64,000 nucleotides of DNA from Gaetbulibacter sp. S0825 (GCF_011777505.1 NZ_JAATJT010000002.1:620001-684000), one strand, 5' to 3'; counted from the stretch's first letter, positions 7,551 to 16,946 are shown. A program made the numbers and translations. The notes: generated by a model from the letters alone, not told the origin.

Positions 7551-9245
7551 ATGCAAAAACAACTCATAGAATGCGTACCAAATATTAGTGAAGGTCGCGA
7601 TTTAGATAAAATACATACCATTGCCAATTGTGTTGAAACTGTTGAAGGCGTTAAGCTTTTAGATGTTGATCCTGGAGCTGCAACCAATCGAACTGTAATT
7701 ACTTTTGTTGGTGAACCAGAACAAGTTATTCAGGCAGCATTTATACTCATTAAAAAAGCTTCTGAGCTTATTGATATGAGTAAACATAGTGGCGAGCATC
7801 CCCGTTTTGGTGCAACCGATGTGTGTCCATTAGTACCTATTTCTGGGATTACGTTAGAAGAAACTGCTAAGTATGCTCATAAACTAGGAAAGCGCGTAGG
7901 AGAGGAGCTAGACATTCCTGTATATTTATATGAAAATGCCGCTCAAGAAGAAAAAAGAGTGAATCTGGCTAACTGTAGAGCAGGTGAATATGAAGGATTG
8001 CCAAAAAAATTATTAGACCCAAATTGGAAACCAGATTTTGGGCCAGCAGAGTTTAATAATAAAGTTGCCACGACTGGCGCAACAGCTATTTCTGCAAGGG
8101 ATTTCTTAGTGGCTTATAATGTGAATTTAAATACCACATCTACACGTCGTGCCAATGCTATTGCGTTTGATATCCGTGAAGCTGGACGTGTAAAACGTGA
8201 AGGCAATCCAATTACAGGCAAGAAGGTATTGGACAATAATGGAGAACCCGTTCGTATTCCTGGTAAGCTAAAAGCTGTAAAAGGTATTGGTTGGTTTATT
8301 GAAGAATATGGTATTGCGCAAATATCTTATAACCTTACCAATATAAGCATCACTTCAATGCATGAAGCGTTTGATGAAACTGATAAGGCAGCACAAGAAA
8401 GAGGTTTACGAGTAACAGGCTCAGAGCTTATTGGGTTAATTCCGCTGAAAGCGATGTTAGATGCTGGCGATTACTTTTTAAAGAAACAGGAACGTTCTTT
8501 AGGAGTTTCTGAGGCTGAAAAAATTAAAATCGCTGTGAAATCTTTAGGGTTAGATGATTTAAAACCCTTTAATCCCAATGAAAAAATTATAGAATACGTA
8601 CTAAGAGATAAAGGTGTTAAGCAACTTATAGATTTGACCTTAACTGATTTTGCGGATGAAACTGCTGGTGAATCTATGGCACCTGGAGGTGGTTCCATTT
8701 CAGCGTATGTTGGTACACTAGGTGTGTCGTTAGGTACTATGGTGGCTAACTTATCTGCTCATAAACCAGGTTGGGACGACCGTTGGGAAGAGTTTTCGGT
8801 TTGGGCTGAAAAAGGACAAGCTTATAAAAACAAATTATTGGCTTTGGTAGATGAAGACACTAATGCGTTTAATAAAATTATTGAAGGCTTCAGGATGCCT
8901 AAAAGTACAGACCAAGAAAAGAAAGCGAGAGCAGAAGCGATTGAGTCTGCTACTATATATGCAACCGAAGTGCCTTTATTAGTTATGGAAACTGCTTGTG
9001 ACTCAATGGAAGTGATGATGGCAATGGCAAAAGGTGGTTTACAAAACTCATTATCTGACGCTGGCGTAGGAACTTTATGCGCTAGAACAGCCGTTTATGG
9101 AGCGTACTTTAATGTTCGTATTAATGCAAAAGACATTAAAAACAGAGAGACTGCGAAAAAATTATTGAACAAAGCAAAATCGATATTCGATAAAACTTTA
9201 ACTAACGAAAATGAAATGATTGCTCTAATAGATGAAAAGATATGA
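7551..9245 (+). CDS. ftcD: Bifunctional glutamate formimidoyltransferase / formimidoyltetrahydrofolate cyclodeaminase
   Basis: This fused enzyme moves the formimino group of formiminoglutamate, made in histidine degradation, to tetrahydrofolate and then releases ammonia to give methenyl-THF. Residues 1 to about 330 are the formiminotransferase (QLIECVPNISEGRD at the start, SGEHPRFGATDVCPLVP, YNVNLNTT). Residues about 355-564 are the helical cyclodeaminase domain (GESMAPGGGSISAYVGTLG, AKGGLQNSLSDAGVG). The 564-residue length is that of the full fusion. It overlaps the thioesterase start by four bases, indicating an operon. Other hut genes are not in the window. Confidence 0.95.
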   Translation: MQKQLIECVPNISEGRDLDKIHTIANCVETVEGVKLLDVDPGAATNRTVITFVGEPEQVIQAAFILIKKASELIDMSKHSGEHPRFGATDVCPLVPISGITLEETAKYAHKLGKRVGEELDIPVYLYENAAQEEKRVNLANCRAGEYEGLPKKLLDPNWKPDFGPAEFNNKVATTGATAISARDFLVAYNVNLNTTSTRRANAIAFDIREAGRVKREGNPITGKKVLDNNGEPVRIPGKLKAVKGIGWFIEEYGIAQISYNLTNISITSMHEAFDETDKAAQERGLRVTGSELIGLIPLKAMLDAGDYFLKKQERSLGVSEAEKIKIAVKSLGLDDLKPFNPNEKIIEYVLRDKGVKQLIDLTLTDFADETAGESMAPGGGSISAYVGTLGVSLGTMVANLSAHKPGWDDRWEEFSVWAEKGQAYKNKLLALVDEDTNAFNKIIEGFRMPKSTDQEKKARAEAIESATIYATEVPLLVMETACDSMEVMMAMAKGGLQNSLSDAGVGTLCARTAVYGAYFNVRINAKDIKNRETAKKLLNKAKSIFDKTLTNENEMIALIDEKI

Positions 9246-9631
9246 TGAGATTTCATACACGTAAATGGGTTAAACCAGAAGATTTAAATCCCAACGGTAC
9301 ATTGTTTGGTGGACGTTTGTTGGAGTGGATAGACGAAGAAGCTGCGTTATATACCATTATTCAATTAGAAAACAAGCGTATTGTTACAAAATATGTGTCT
9401 GAAATTAATTTTATGAGTTCTGCTAAACAAGGGGATATTATCGAGTTAGGTATGCAAGTGACTAAGTTTGGAAAATCGTCTATAACTCTTAAATGTGAAG
9501 CCAGAAATAAGATGACTCGTGAAACTATTTTAACCGTTGATAATATTATCATGGTTAATCTAGGGGAAGATGGAAAACCAAAACCTCATGGTAAGACAGA
9601 AGTAGAGTTTGTAAAGGATAGATTAAAATAA
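9242..9631 (+). CDS. Acyl-CoA thioesterase of the hotdog fold
   Basis: A 129-residue single hotdog-domain protein of the YciA/acyl-CoA hydrolase type, expected to hydrolyse acyl-CoA to free acid and CoA in the cytosol. Motifs seen are the NPNGTLFGGRLLEWIDEEAAL helix, VTKYVSEINFMSSAKQGDIIEL, and TILTVDNIIMVNL. The Asp-Glu pair in WIDEEAA is where the catalytic acid of this fold lies. It overlaps ftcD (ATGATGA), with a second ATG three bases later as an alternative start. Substrate is unknown. Confidence 0.9.
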   Translation: MMRFHTRKWVKPEDLNPNGTLFGGRLLEWIDEEAALYTIIQLENKRIVTKYVSEINFMSSAKQGDIIELGMQVTKFGKSSITLKCEARNKMTRETILTVDNIIMVNLGEDGKPKPHGKTEVEFVKDRLK

Positions 9632-9638
9632 GAAAGTA

Positions 9639-10883
9639 CTATTGAGATGCATTAATTACCGCATCCAACTCATAAATTTCCAAATCAAAATAAGGTACAG
9701 CAGCTATTACATGGTCAAAAACATCAGCCATGATATATTCATAATTTTGCCAACGTTTATCACTACTAAAAGCGTAAATTTCGATAGGAATACCTTGTGA
9801 AGTTGGAGCTAATTGACGTACCATGATGGTCATATCTTTGTTTATTGCAGAATGCGTCTCGATGTACGTTTCAAGATACTTTCTAAAAACACCAAGATTT
9901 GTCAAATTTCTACCATTAAGTAATAACGATTTATCAGCATTAATACTAGTGTTATACTTTTCAATATCCTTTTGCCGCGATGATAAATAATTAGAAATAA
10001 TTTGAATCTCTTTCAGCTTATTAACATCATTTACAGATAAATACTTTACACTACTTAATTTAATGCTTAACGATCTTTTAATACGTCGTCCACCAGAACT
10101 AGTCATACCTCTCCAGTTCTTAAAAGAGTCAGATATTAAAGCGTAGGTTGGAATAGTAGTAATGGTTTTATCAAAGTTTTGCACCTTAACTGTCGCTAAA
10201 GTGATTTCAATAACATCACCATCTGCACCATATTTTTCAAACGTAATCCAGTCGCCAATGCGCACCATATCGTTTATGGATACTTGTATACTTGCTACAA
10301 ACCCAAGAATAGTATCTTTAAATACAAGAAGTATAATTGCAGAAGCAGCGCCAAGTCCTGTTATAAATTTTAAGAATGGAATACCAGTTATAATGGCAAA
10401 TGCTGAGAATATGCCAACTACCCAAGCAAATATCATAAATACTTGAATATAGCTATCAATGGGTTTATCTCTTAGTCTTGGTAAGGTTTTAAAATAATCT
10501 TTTAGTGTATGCAAAAAACTACGTACAACCCATAGAGTTAATATAATTCCGAATACCAATAAGGTTTTTTCTATAATATTTTCCCAATATGGAAAGTCTG
10601 AGAATACCATTGGAACATATTCTACAGCAACAAGCAACGGAATAATATGTGCAACGTTTCTAAAAACTTTATTTTCTACCATAATATCATCAAAGTTTGA
10701 CTTTGACTTTTCGGCAAGTTTAGAGAACATGGTAAGTAATATGCGACGTACAATAAAGTCGATGATAAAAATAACAATAAATAGTCCAATGAGTAAAGCC
10801 AGCATGTTTAAGTAACTAGCAGTAGAACTTGACATTCCATGGGTTATAAAATAGTCGTACAGCAAGTGCTTAAAATACTCCAT
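9639..10883 (-). CDS. Mechanosensitive ion channel, MscS family
   Basis: A 414-residue inner-membrane protein. Several membrane segments fill roughly residues 20-190, followed by the typical pore-lining and beta-domain region: TGLGAASAIILLVFKDTILGFVASIQVSINDMVRIGDWITF, then TLATVKVQNFDKTITTIPTYAL and SFKNWRGM. The layout, with few membrane helices and a C-terminal soluble domain, resembles YbdG/MscM-type channels that open under osmotic downshock. Its ATG overlaps the stop of the upstream DUF3817 gene, so both form one short operon transcribed leftwards. Confidence 0.92.
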   Translation of the reverse strand: MEYFKHLLYDYFITHGMSSSTASYLNMLALLIGLFIVIFIIDFIVRRILLTMFSKLAEKSKSNFDDIMVENKVFRNVAHIIPLLVAVEYVPMVFSDFPYWENIIEKTLLVFGIILTLWVVRSFLHTLKDYFKTLPRLRDKPIDSYIQVFMIFAWVVGIFSAFAIITGIPFLKFITGLGAASAIILLVFKDTILGFVASIQVSINDMVRIGDWITFEKYGADGDVIEITLATVKVQNFDKTITTIPTYALISDSFKNWRGMTSSGGRRIKRSLSIKLSSVKYLSVNDVNKLKEIQIISNYLSSRQKDIEKYNTSINADKSLLLNGRNLTNLGVFRKYLETYIETHSAINKDMTIMVRQLAPTSQGIPIEIYAFSSDKRWQNYEYIMADVFDHVIAAVPYFDLEIYELDAVINASQ

Positions 10884-11173
10884 TAGTTTGTAGCTTTTTT
10901 GTATTTACGCTCTAAGATAAAGGTGCCAAACGGAATAATAGAAGCGAGCAACACCATTTTAAAATTGCTTTTAAACCATTCATTTTCCTGTTTTAGCATA
11001 AAAGCAAGTATCACATAAAGCATAAATAAAATACCATGAGGCATTCCTAGCATTTTTACATACTGTGGGTCATTACCAAAGTACTTAATTGGTGTGGCTA
11101 TAAAAAGTAGTAGAATGTAAGATACGCCTTCTAAAAAAGCTGTAACTCTAAATATATTAATAAGTGAAAACAT
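10883..11173 (-). CDS. DUF3817 integral membrane protein
   Basis: A 96-residue protein with three hydrophobic segments (about 8-26, 42-61, 74-88) and the family markers NIFRVTAFLEGVSYILLLFIATPIKY and MLGMPHGILFMLYV. The DUF3817 family is widespread in Bacteroidota and Actinobacteria and has no established function that I know of. It is the first gene of a two-gene operon with the MscS channel and has a good promoter match directly upstream. Confidence 0.88.
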   Translation of the reverse strand: MFSLINIFRVTAFLEGVSYILLLFIATPIKYFGNDPQYVKMLGMPHGILFMLYVILAFMLKQENEWFKSNFKMVLLASIIPFGTFILERKYKKATN

Positions 11174-11192
11174 GGGTATGATTTAATTCGTG

Positions 11193-11223
11193 CAAAGATA
11201 TTACAACCTATGTGTCTACCCAA
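11193..11223 (-). promoter_or_regulatory. Bacteroidota promoter of the DUF3817-MscS operon
   Basis: On the minus strand the -7 box TATCTTTG (11200-11193) lies 19 bases before the ATG, and a TTG (11223-11221) lies 20 bases further upstream. Both the motifs and the spacing fit the Bacteroidota consensus. Confidence 0.5.
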
Positions 11224-11236
11224 GTATTTAACAAAC

Positions 11237-11267
11237 AAAAAGCGCAACTTTAAAAGATGCGCTTTTT
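11237..11267 (-). terminator. Rho-independent terminator of the OmpA lipoprotein gene
   Basis: Arms AAAAGCGCA and TGCGCTTTT enclose a loop of about 12 bases, with runs of A and T at the outer ends. It lies about 22 bases past the stop of the leftward OmpA gene. Confidence 0.7.
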
Positions 11268-11289
11268 GATGTAATTTGAGGCAATAGAA

Positions 11290-12153
11290 TTATTCTCCGA
11301 CTGTCGAATTTGACATTAGTGCGAAAAATTTATTAATGTTTGGTAATATCACTATACGAGTTCTTCTGTTTTTTGCTCTGTTCTCTTTAGTATCGTTGTC
11401 AACTAATGGTTGGTAACTGCTACGTCCAGATGCAATTAGCTTTTCAGGAGCAACATTATATTGGTCTTGAAGTTTTCTAACTACCGATGTTGCACGTAAT
11501 ACGCTTAAATCCCAGTTGTCGCTAACTTTCGCATTATTAATACTTCTAGCATCTGTATGCCCTTCAACCATAACATCGATGCTTGGTTCAGAGTTTATAA
11601 CGTCTGCTAATTTTTGTAAAATGGCATCAGCTTTATTACTCACTCTATAACTTGCTGTATTAAATAATAATTTATCAGAAATTGAAATCATTACTACAGT
11701 TTCGTCAATGCTAATGGCAATATCCTCATCTTCATTAAGATTAGAAGTGTCTAATGTTTTAGTCAAATTGTGAGAAACAGCAAGATTCATAGAATCTTTT
11801 AATGTATTTGCCTGACTTAAAAGAGCAGGGTCAACATTTTTTAAAGTTTCACGCATTTTTATTTTAGTATCGTTAGAAATTACTGCAACATTTTCAATAG
11901 TTTCTAATTTTGCATCATTCTCAATACTTAATTCTGTATTTAATTCCGATAAAGAATTGATCTTTTTATTGTATTGATCTACACGAACTTGAATGGCATT
12001 AAACTTAGTTTCTAAATCTTCTTTAGCAACTCTAGTTTTAGTAAGCTCACTTTTAATTTGTCCGTTTTCAGTCTCTAATGCAACATACTTTTTCTTAGAT
12101 ACACAAGAGGTAAGAATCAATCCGCTTAATAATAGAATTGAGATTTTTTTCAT
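11290..12153 (-). CDS. OmpA-family outer-membrane lipoprotein
   Basis: A 287-residue protein with a lipoprotein signal (LSGLILTSC, lipidated Cys about residue 16). A coiled-coil region rich in Lys, Glu and Asn follows at about residues 25-90. The C-terminal OmpA-like peptidoglycan-binding domain (about 150-275) shows LLFNTASYRVSNKADAILQKL, MVEGHTDARS, NWDLSVLRATSVVRKL and ASGRSSYQPLVDNDT-KENRAKNRRTRI. The protein probably ties the outer membrane to the cell wall. The gene stands alone with its own terminator. Confidence 0.93.
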   Translation of the reverse strand: MKKISILLLSGLILTSCVSKKKYVALETENGQIKSELTKTRVAKEDLETKFNAIQVRVDQYNKKINSLSELNTELSIENDAKLETIENVAVISNDTKIKMRETLKNVDPALLSQANTLKDSMNLAVSHNLTKTLDTSNLNEDEDIAISIDETVVMISISDKLLFNTASYRVSNKADAILQKLADVINSEPSIDVMVEGHTDARSINNAKVSDNWDLSVLRATSVVRKLQDQYNVAPEKLIASGRSSYQPLVDNDTKENRAKNRRTRIVILPNINKFFALMSNSTVGE

Positions 12154-12398
12154 AATGTTAGTTTTATGGATTAAATTGTTTACGAGTATTTACGGTTATA
12201 ATCCATAATTGGATTTTTTAAAAGCGCTTTTTTATTAAAAAAATAAAAATGAGTTGAAAACAAGGCAAGTTTTTTGTATCTTAAATGTCCAATTTGTCTC
12301 AAAACCCACCATGTGCAATTTGTAGTTATTAACTAACAAAAATCATATTTTTCAATAATAAATGTGATTAATTTTATTGGATAATTAAATTAAAGCAT

Positions 12399-14507
12399 AT
12401 GAAAGTATTTGATGATAAGCACATCAAAAACGTAGTTTTTGTTGGCGCGCACAATAGTGGTAAAACAACCCTTTCTGAGACCATGCTTTTTGAGGCTGGT
12501 CTTATTAAAAGAAGAGGTACTGTTGAAGACAAAAACACCATATCGGATTACCATGAGATAGAGCACCAACGCGGTGCTTCAGTTTTTGCAACACCTTTGC
12601 ATACAGAATGGCGGAATTACAAAATAAACATTATAGACACTCCAGGATTGGATGATTTTATTGGAGAAATCATTTCGTCTATTCGTGTTGCAGATACTGT
12701 TGTTACTGTTATTAATGGCAGGCAAGGGGTTGAAGTTGGTACAGAAATTATTTGGAATTATATAGACAAATATCATAGACCAACGTTATTTGTGGTGAAT
12801 CAAATTGATCACCCTGACACAAATTTTGAAGACAGCTTTAAAAGCATTAAAAGTTTAGTTGGTAATAATGCTGTCATGATGCAATATCCTATTAAAATTG
12901 ATGGTGCACAATGCATTATTGACGTGTTAAAAATGCGTTGCTATAAGTTTAAACCAGATGGAGGGAAGCCAGAAAAATTGGATATTCCAGAAGATCAATT
13001 AGACAAAGCCAATAAGCTACATAATGAGTTAGTTGAAAAAGCGGCTGAAAATGATGAAAACTTACTAGAACTTTATTTTGACAAAGGTACGCTTAATGAA
13101 GATGAAATGAGACAAGGGATTAAAGCTGGAATGCTTAACCATGAAGTATTTCCTGTATTCTGTGTTTCTGCACTTAACGATATGGGAACAGGAAGACTAA
13201 TGGGATTTATTGATAATGTGGCGCCAGCTGCTGCCGATTTAAAACCAGTGCAAAGTAGAGAAGGTATAACTGTAGAAGCTAAAACAGATGCTGACACAGT
13301 TTTATTTGTTTTTAAGACATTATATCAGCCAAATTTAGGACAGATAAGCTTCTTTAAAGTAAAATCTGGTGAGGTAAATATCAATGATAAATTTACAAAT
13401 TCACATACTGACGAGACTGAAACCATTAACCAGCTTTTTATTATGGATGGTAAGAATAGGGAATCGGTTTCCAAGCTTTCAGTTGGTGATATCGGCGCAA
13501 CACTAAAGCTAAAGCATACTGGAACTAATGATACGTTATACAGTGGTAATACACCAATAAGTATGAAATTTATACAGTATCCAGAGCCTCGTATTACTAA
13601 AGTAGTGGAAGCGGTTAACAAAAAAGATGATGAAAAATTAAATGAGGCTTTAAAACGCATACATAGCCAAGATCCAACAGTGGTTATTTCATATTCAAAA
13701 GAATCTAAAGAACAATTATTAGGTTGTCAAGGGGAACTTCATTTAGCAACCATTAAATGGGCATTAGAAAATATCTATGGTGTTGAAGCAACATTTAAAA
13801 AACCAAAAATTCAATATAGAGAAACCATACAGCGTTCTTCAACAGCAAATTACAGACACAAAAAACAATCTGGAGGATCAGGGCAATTTGCACAAGTACA
13901 CATGAAAATTGAACCTTGGCACGACAATATGCCAGAGCCAGAAGGATTTAATATAAGAGGTAAGGAAGAAGTTAATTTGCCTTGGGGAGGGAAATTGATA
14001 TTCTACAACTGCATTGTTGGAGGTGTTATTGACCAACGTTATTTACCATCGGTTATGAAAGGTGTATTAGAAGTTATGGAGTCTGGACCGCTAACAGGAT
14101 CATTTATACGTGATGTACGCGTTATGGTATATGATGGAAAAATGCACTCGGTAGATTCTAATGATATCTCTTTTAAAATAGCAGGAGCACATGCCTTTAA
14201 GGAAGCATTTTTAAATGCCAATCCAAAGCTCTTAGAGCCAACAAACGAACTTACTGTAAAAGTTCCAGAAGAAATGACTGGAAGCGTTATGACAGATTTG
14301 CAATCAAGACGATCTGTGATTCAAGGGTTTGAAAATTTAGATAATTATCAAATACTAAAATGCCAAATTCCAGCAGCCGAATTGTTTGGGTATTCAACCG
14401 ATTTACGCTCACTAACCCAAGGTAGAGCAACCTTTAGCTCTAAATTCGTATCATACCAGCCAGTACCAACAAATGTTCAAAAAGAATTAGTAAAAGAAGA
14501 AGTTTAA
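12399..14507 (+). CDS. Elongation factor G paralogue (EF-G2 type)
   Basis: A 702-residue translational GTPase. G1 is GAHNSGKTT (residues 16-24), the switch region has EHQRGASV, G3 is DTPG (80-83) and G4 is NQID (134-137) in place of the usual NKxD. Domains II to V follow, with the domain IV region HKKQSGGSGQFAQVHMKIEP and the C-terminal GYSTDLRSLTQGRATFSSKF typical of EF-G. The altered G-motifs and separate location from a str operon mark it as a paralogue, not the main translocase. It may act in recycling or under stress. A small helical gene follows 20 bases downstream. Confidence 0.92.
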   Translation: MKVFDDKHIKNVVFVGAHNSGKTTLSETMLFEAGLIKRRGTVEDKNTISDYHEIEHQRGASVFATPLHTEWRNYKINIIDTPGLDDFIGEIISSIRVADTVVTVINGRQGVEVGTEIIWNYIDKYHRPTLFVVNQIDHPDTNFEDSFKSIKSLVGNNAVMMQYPIKIDGAQCIIDVLKMRCYKFKPDGGKPEKLDIPEDQLDKANKLHNELVEKAAENDENLLELYFDKGTLNEDEMRQGIKAGMLNHEVFPVFCVSALNDMGTGRLMGFIDNVAPAAADLKPVQSREGITVEAKTDADTVLFVFKTLYQPNLGQISFFKVKSGEVNINDKFTNSHTDETETINQLFIMDGKNRESVSKLSVGDIGATLKLKHTGTNDTLYSGNTPISMKFIQYPEPRITKVVEAVNKKDDEKLNEALKRIHSQDPTVVISYSKESKEQLLGCQGELHLATIKWALENIYGVEATFKKPKIQYRETIQRSSTANYRHKKQSGGSGQFAQVHMKIEPWHDNMPEPEGFNIRGKEEVNLPWGGKLIFYNCIVGGVIDQRYLPSVMKGVLEVMESGPLTGSFIRDVRVMVYDGKMHSVDSNDISFKIAGAHAFKEAFLNANPKLLEPTNELTVKVPEEMTGSVMTDLQSRRSVIQGFENLDNYQILKCQIPAAELFGYSTDLRSLTQGRATFSSKFVSYQPVPTNVQKELVKEEV

Positions 14508-14527
14508 CACATAATAAAACAAAACAT

Positions 14528-14908
14528 ATGCAAGCGAAAGTATCTTACTTAAGTGACCTCAAGTTCAATTTAGAAACTTGGAAAAGAGAATTACGTTTTC
14601 ATTTTAATGAAATGGATACGTTTGAAGAAAAGTTAGAAGAAATTGCCAGTAGAGAGTTTGGAAAGCAAGCAACTATTCCTCTGGAGAATTTTCAAAACAA
14701 AATAATGATTGAAAAAAATGCCATTTCAAAATTAATGCACAGAATTAGAAATAAAATGGCTAATATTAACAATGCAGATTTTAATGAAAATATAGATGGT
14801 CGTTTACAAAACGAACAACATACATTAAAAGAAGACATGCGTACATATATTAGAATGCATTACGATTTAAAAGAAGACATGATGGATTATTTCCGTGAAT
14901 GGCTCTAA
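14528..14908 (+). CDS. Small helical protein linked to the EF-G paralogue
   Basis: A 126-residue protein, rich in Glu, Lys, Asn and Met, predicted almost wholly alpha-helical or coiled coil (LETWKRELRFHFNEMDTFEEKLEEIAS and the C-terminal KEDMRTYIRMHYDLKEDMMDYFREWL). I recognise no family. It begins 20 bases after the EF-G paralogue and is followed by a terminator, so both genes very likely share a transcript. An auxiliary role for the GTPase is suggested only by this position. Confidence 0.75.
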   Translation: MQAKVSYLSDLKFNLETWKRELRFHFNEMDTFEEKLEEIASREFGKQATIPLENFQNKIMIEKNAISKLMHRIRNKMANINNADFNENIDGRLQNEQHTLKEDMRTYIRMHYDLKEDMMDYFREWL

Positions 14909-14931
14909 AAATTTAATTAACCAACCAACCG

Positions 14932-14968
14932 AAAAGGTCATGTTTTTTTTATAGAACGTGGCCTTTTT
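14932..14968 (+). terminator. Rho-independent terminator after the EF-G operon
   Basis: Arms AAAAGGTCATGTT and AACGTGGCCTTTT pair with two G-U pairs over a short T-rich loop, followed by T residues. It lies 23 bases after the stop of the small helical gene. Confidence 0.7.
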
Positions 14969-15044
14969 CTTTGCTATTTAATAACTTAGTTTGTTTTAAG
15001 ACAATTTTAAGGTAACTATGCGATGTTTTTTATAACTTGTTGCT

Positions 15045-15692
15045 ATGAAGTTATTTAACAAGTTTTTAGTTTTATGTTTTTTACCAATAATTGGTCATGC
15101 TCAATACACCCAAAATGATTGGAAAGAAAGAGATACTTGGATGCCTATTGAAACACTATTTGAATTAGCCAATATTAAGGAAGGCAGTCAAGTTGCTGAC
15201 ATTGGTTGTCATGAAGGCTATTTAAGCATTCATTTGGCAAATAATGTTGGAGCTAACGGGAGAGTCTATGCTGTTGATGTTAGGGAAGACCGCTTGGATC
15301 GTCTTAAAGAACACCTAGAATCTCGAAATTTGAATAATGTAGCAGTTATTGTTGGAGATTATGATAATCCTAAATTGCCCAATGAAACTTTGGATGTAGT
15401 ATTTATTGTTGATACATACCATGAAATGACCGATTATAAAGTCATCTTAAATCATGTGTATAAAGCGTTAAAACCTAATGGAAAACTTGTAATACTCGAA
15501 AAATTAAAAAGCAGAGTAAAAAATGCTACAAGACGAGAACAAACCAATGCACATACCTTAGGGCCAAAATATGTAAAGCAAGAAATGAAAGATGCAAATT
15601 TTTCAATTGTAAAACAAATTAACGATTTAGGACATTGGCAAAATGATGAAGATAAAATAATGTGGTTATTGGTAGCTAAAAAATCCAATTGA
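15045..15692 (+). CDS. Exported class I SAM-dependent methyltransferase-like protein
   Basis: A 215-residue protein with a convincing signal peptide (MKLFNKFLVLCFLPIIGHAQ, cleavage after about residue 19) followed by a Rossmann methyltransferase domain. Motif I reads VADIGCHEGYLS (residues 50-61), where the usual third Gly is kept but Cys-His-Glu replace parts of the common DxGxGxG. The acidic end of strand 2 is VYAVDV, motif III is FIVDTYHEM, and KPNGKLVILEKL is the post-motif loop. SAM is a cytosolic cofactor, so an exported methyltransferase is odd. It stands alone between a terminator and the accessory segment. Confidence 0.85.
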   Translation: MKLFNKFLVLCFLPIIGHAQYTQNDWKERDTWMPIETLFELANIKEGSQVADIGCHEGYLSIHLANNVGANGRVYAVDVREDRLDRLKEHLESRNLNNVAVIVGDYDNPKLPNETLDVVFIVDTYHEMTDYKVILNHVYKALKPNGKLVILEKLKSRVKNATRREQTNAHTLGPKYVKQEMKDANFSIVKQINDLGHWQNDEDKIMWLLVAKKSN

Positions 15693-15733
15693 GTTTTGTC
15701 ATTTAACGACTAGATTCCAATTTTTTTTTGAAA

Positions 15734-15760
15734 ACAAATGTTTCTGGGATATTTTAGATA
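15734..15760 (+). repeat. Dispersed repeat family B, copy 1
   Basis: A 27-base element starting ACAAATGTTTCTGGG and continuing TATTTTAGATA. It matches the segment 28193-28219 at 25 of 27 positions by eye. It lies in the 186-base gap between the methyltransferase and the serine hydrolase. Confidence 0.6.
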
Positions 15761-15839
15761 AACCCAATAAATAAAATCAATTCATCTATTAAATATTACA
15801 GTTCGGTTATCTACAATTTACCTGTATTGCAATCTTAAA

Positions 15840-15847
15840 TATATTTG
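15840..15847 (+). promoter_or_regulatory. Bacteroidota -7 promoter box for the serine hydrolase
   Basis: TATATTTG fits TAnnTTTG and is 31 bases before the ATG at 15879. It supports that start codon. Confidence 0.45.
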
Positions 15848-15878
15848 TGTCATAAAATATAATATTTAGTTTTGATCA

Positions 15879-16934
15879 ATGAAAAATAGTAGGCATAAGA
15901 CCAGTAAAGGAAAGCAAATATTCAGAATCATATTATTTGTTAGTACATTCATTTCCTTATGGTTTGTGCCTTGGATATTAGTAAAGGCATGGATAGTGCC
16001 ATTGCCAAATACTGTTCAGGAGCAAGTAGATCAAACTTTAAGTTATGGTTTTGACGGAGTTATTGTATATGTAGATGAAGCTGGAAAACCACCAGCGTTT
16101 TATGCAGCAGGTTATCATAACCGAGAACTTAAAATACCAGCCAATCCTAATGCATTGTTCAAAATTGCAAGTATTAGTAAGCTATATGTTGCAGTTGCTA
16201 TCACTAAATTGGCTAATGACAATCGTTTGTCTTTAAATAAAACAGTAGCTGATTACTTTCCAGAACTAGTAGGAAGAATAGAAAATGTAGATAAAATCAC
16301 TTTGCGAATGATGGTGCAACACAGAAGTGGCATTCCTAATTTCACAGACAATCCTGATTTTTGGAAAAACCAAGCAAACACGAATATAGATGTGCTTCAA
16401 TATGCACTTGATTTACCAGCAGACTTTGAGCCAAACAAAGATTATGGCTATTCAAATACAAATTATTTATTGCTTTCAAGAATCATTGAGCAAGTAACAG
16501 GAGGAGGTCGTCAAGACTATTTTAAGAAGGAAATTTTAATACCACTTGGGCTGAAGAATACTTTTGGTTCTCTTGATGAAGTAAAAAATCCAGACGACAT
16601 TATGAGTGGTTATTATGTAGGAATAGAAGACGATTTCAAGACTGAGGATCAAGGTATGTTAGCTACCGCAGAAGATGTTGGTAAATTCTTAAGAGCATTA
16701 AATGATGGTTCATTGCTTAATGAAAATGAAATGAAACTCTATAGTTCACTTTATGAGTTTAATCATGGAGGATTGGTACCAGGTTATCAATGTATGGCAG
16801 AATATCATAAAGATATTGATGCAGTCGTCATTCAATTTATGAATACAACCGATTTTGAAGGCTACCAATGGAATTTGTTAGAAATAACACATACTCGAGT
16901 TGTTAAAATCTTGCGTAAAGCCAAGAATCTTTAA
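15879..16934 (+). CDS. Membrane-anchored serine hydrolase (class C beta-lactamase / penicillin-binding fold)
   Basis: A 351-residue protein with one N-terminal membrane segment (about 15-36), so the enzyme domain faces the periplasm. The active-site motifs of the family are SxxK at 98-101 (SISK, with Ser98 and Lys101), Y-S-N at 191-193, and a C-terminal HGG where KTG would be in true beta-lactamases. HGG is common in family members that are esterases or D-amino-acid peptidases. The substrate cannot be told. It has its own promoter box; repeat families B and A lie on its left and right. Confidence 0.88.
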   Translation: MKNSRHKTSKGKQIFRIILFVSTFISLWFVPWILVKAWIVPLPNTVQEQVDQTLSYGFDGVIVYVDEAGKPPAFYAAGYHNRELKIPANPNALFKIASISKLYVAVAITKLANDNRLSLNKTVADYFPELVGRIENVDKITLRMMVQHRSGIPNFTDNPDFWKNQANTNIDVLQYALDLPADFEPNKDYGYSNTNYLLLSRIIEQVTGGGRQDYFKKEILIPLGLKNTFGSLDEVKNPDDIMSGYYVGIEDDFKTEDQGMLATAEDVGKFLRALNDGSLLNENEMKLYSSLYEFNHGGLVPGYQCMAEYHKDIDAVVIQFMNTTDFEGYQWNLLEITHTRVVKILRKAKNL

Positions 16935-16946
16935 ACCAATGATAGC

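Noticed and set aside
15879-16934. True class C beta-lactamase
   Set aside because: The third motif is HGG, not KTG, which points to a wider serine-hydrolase group; resistance function not claimed.
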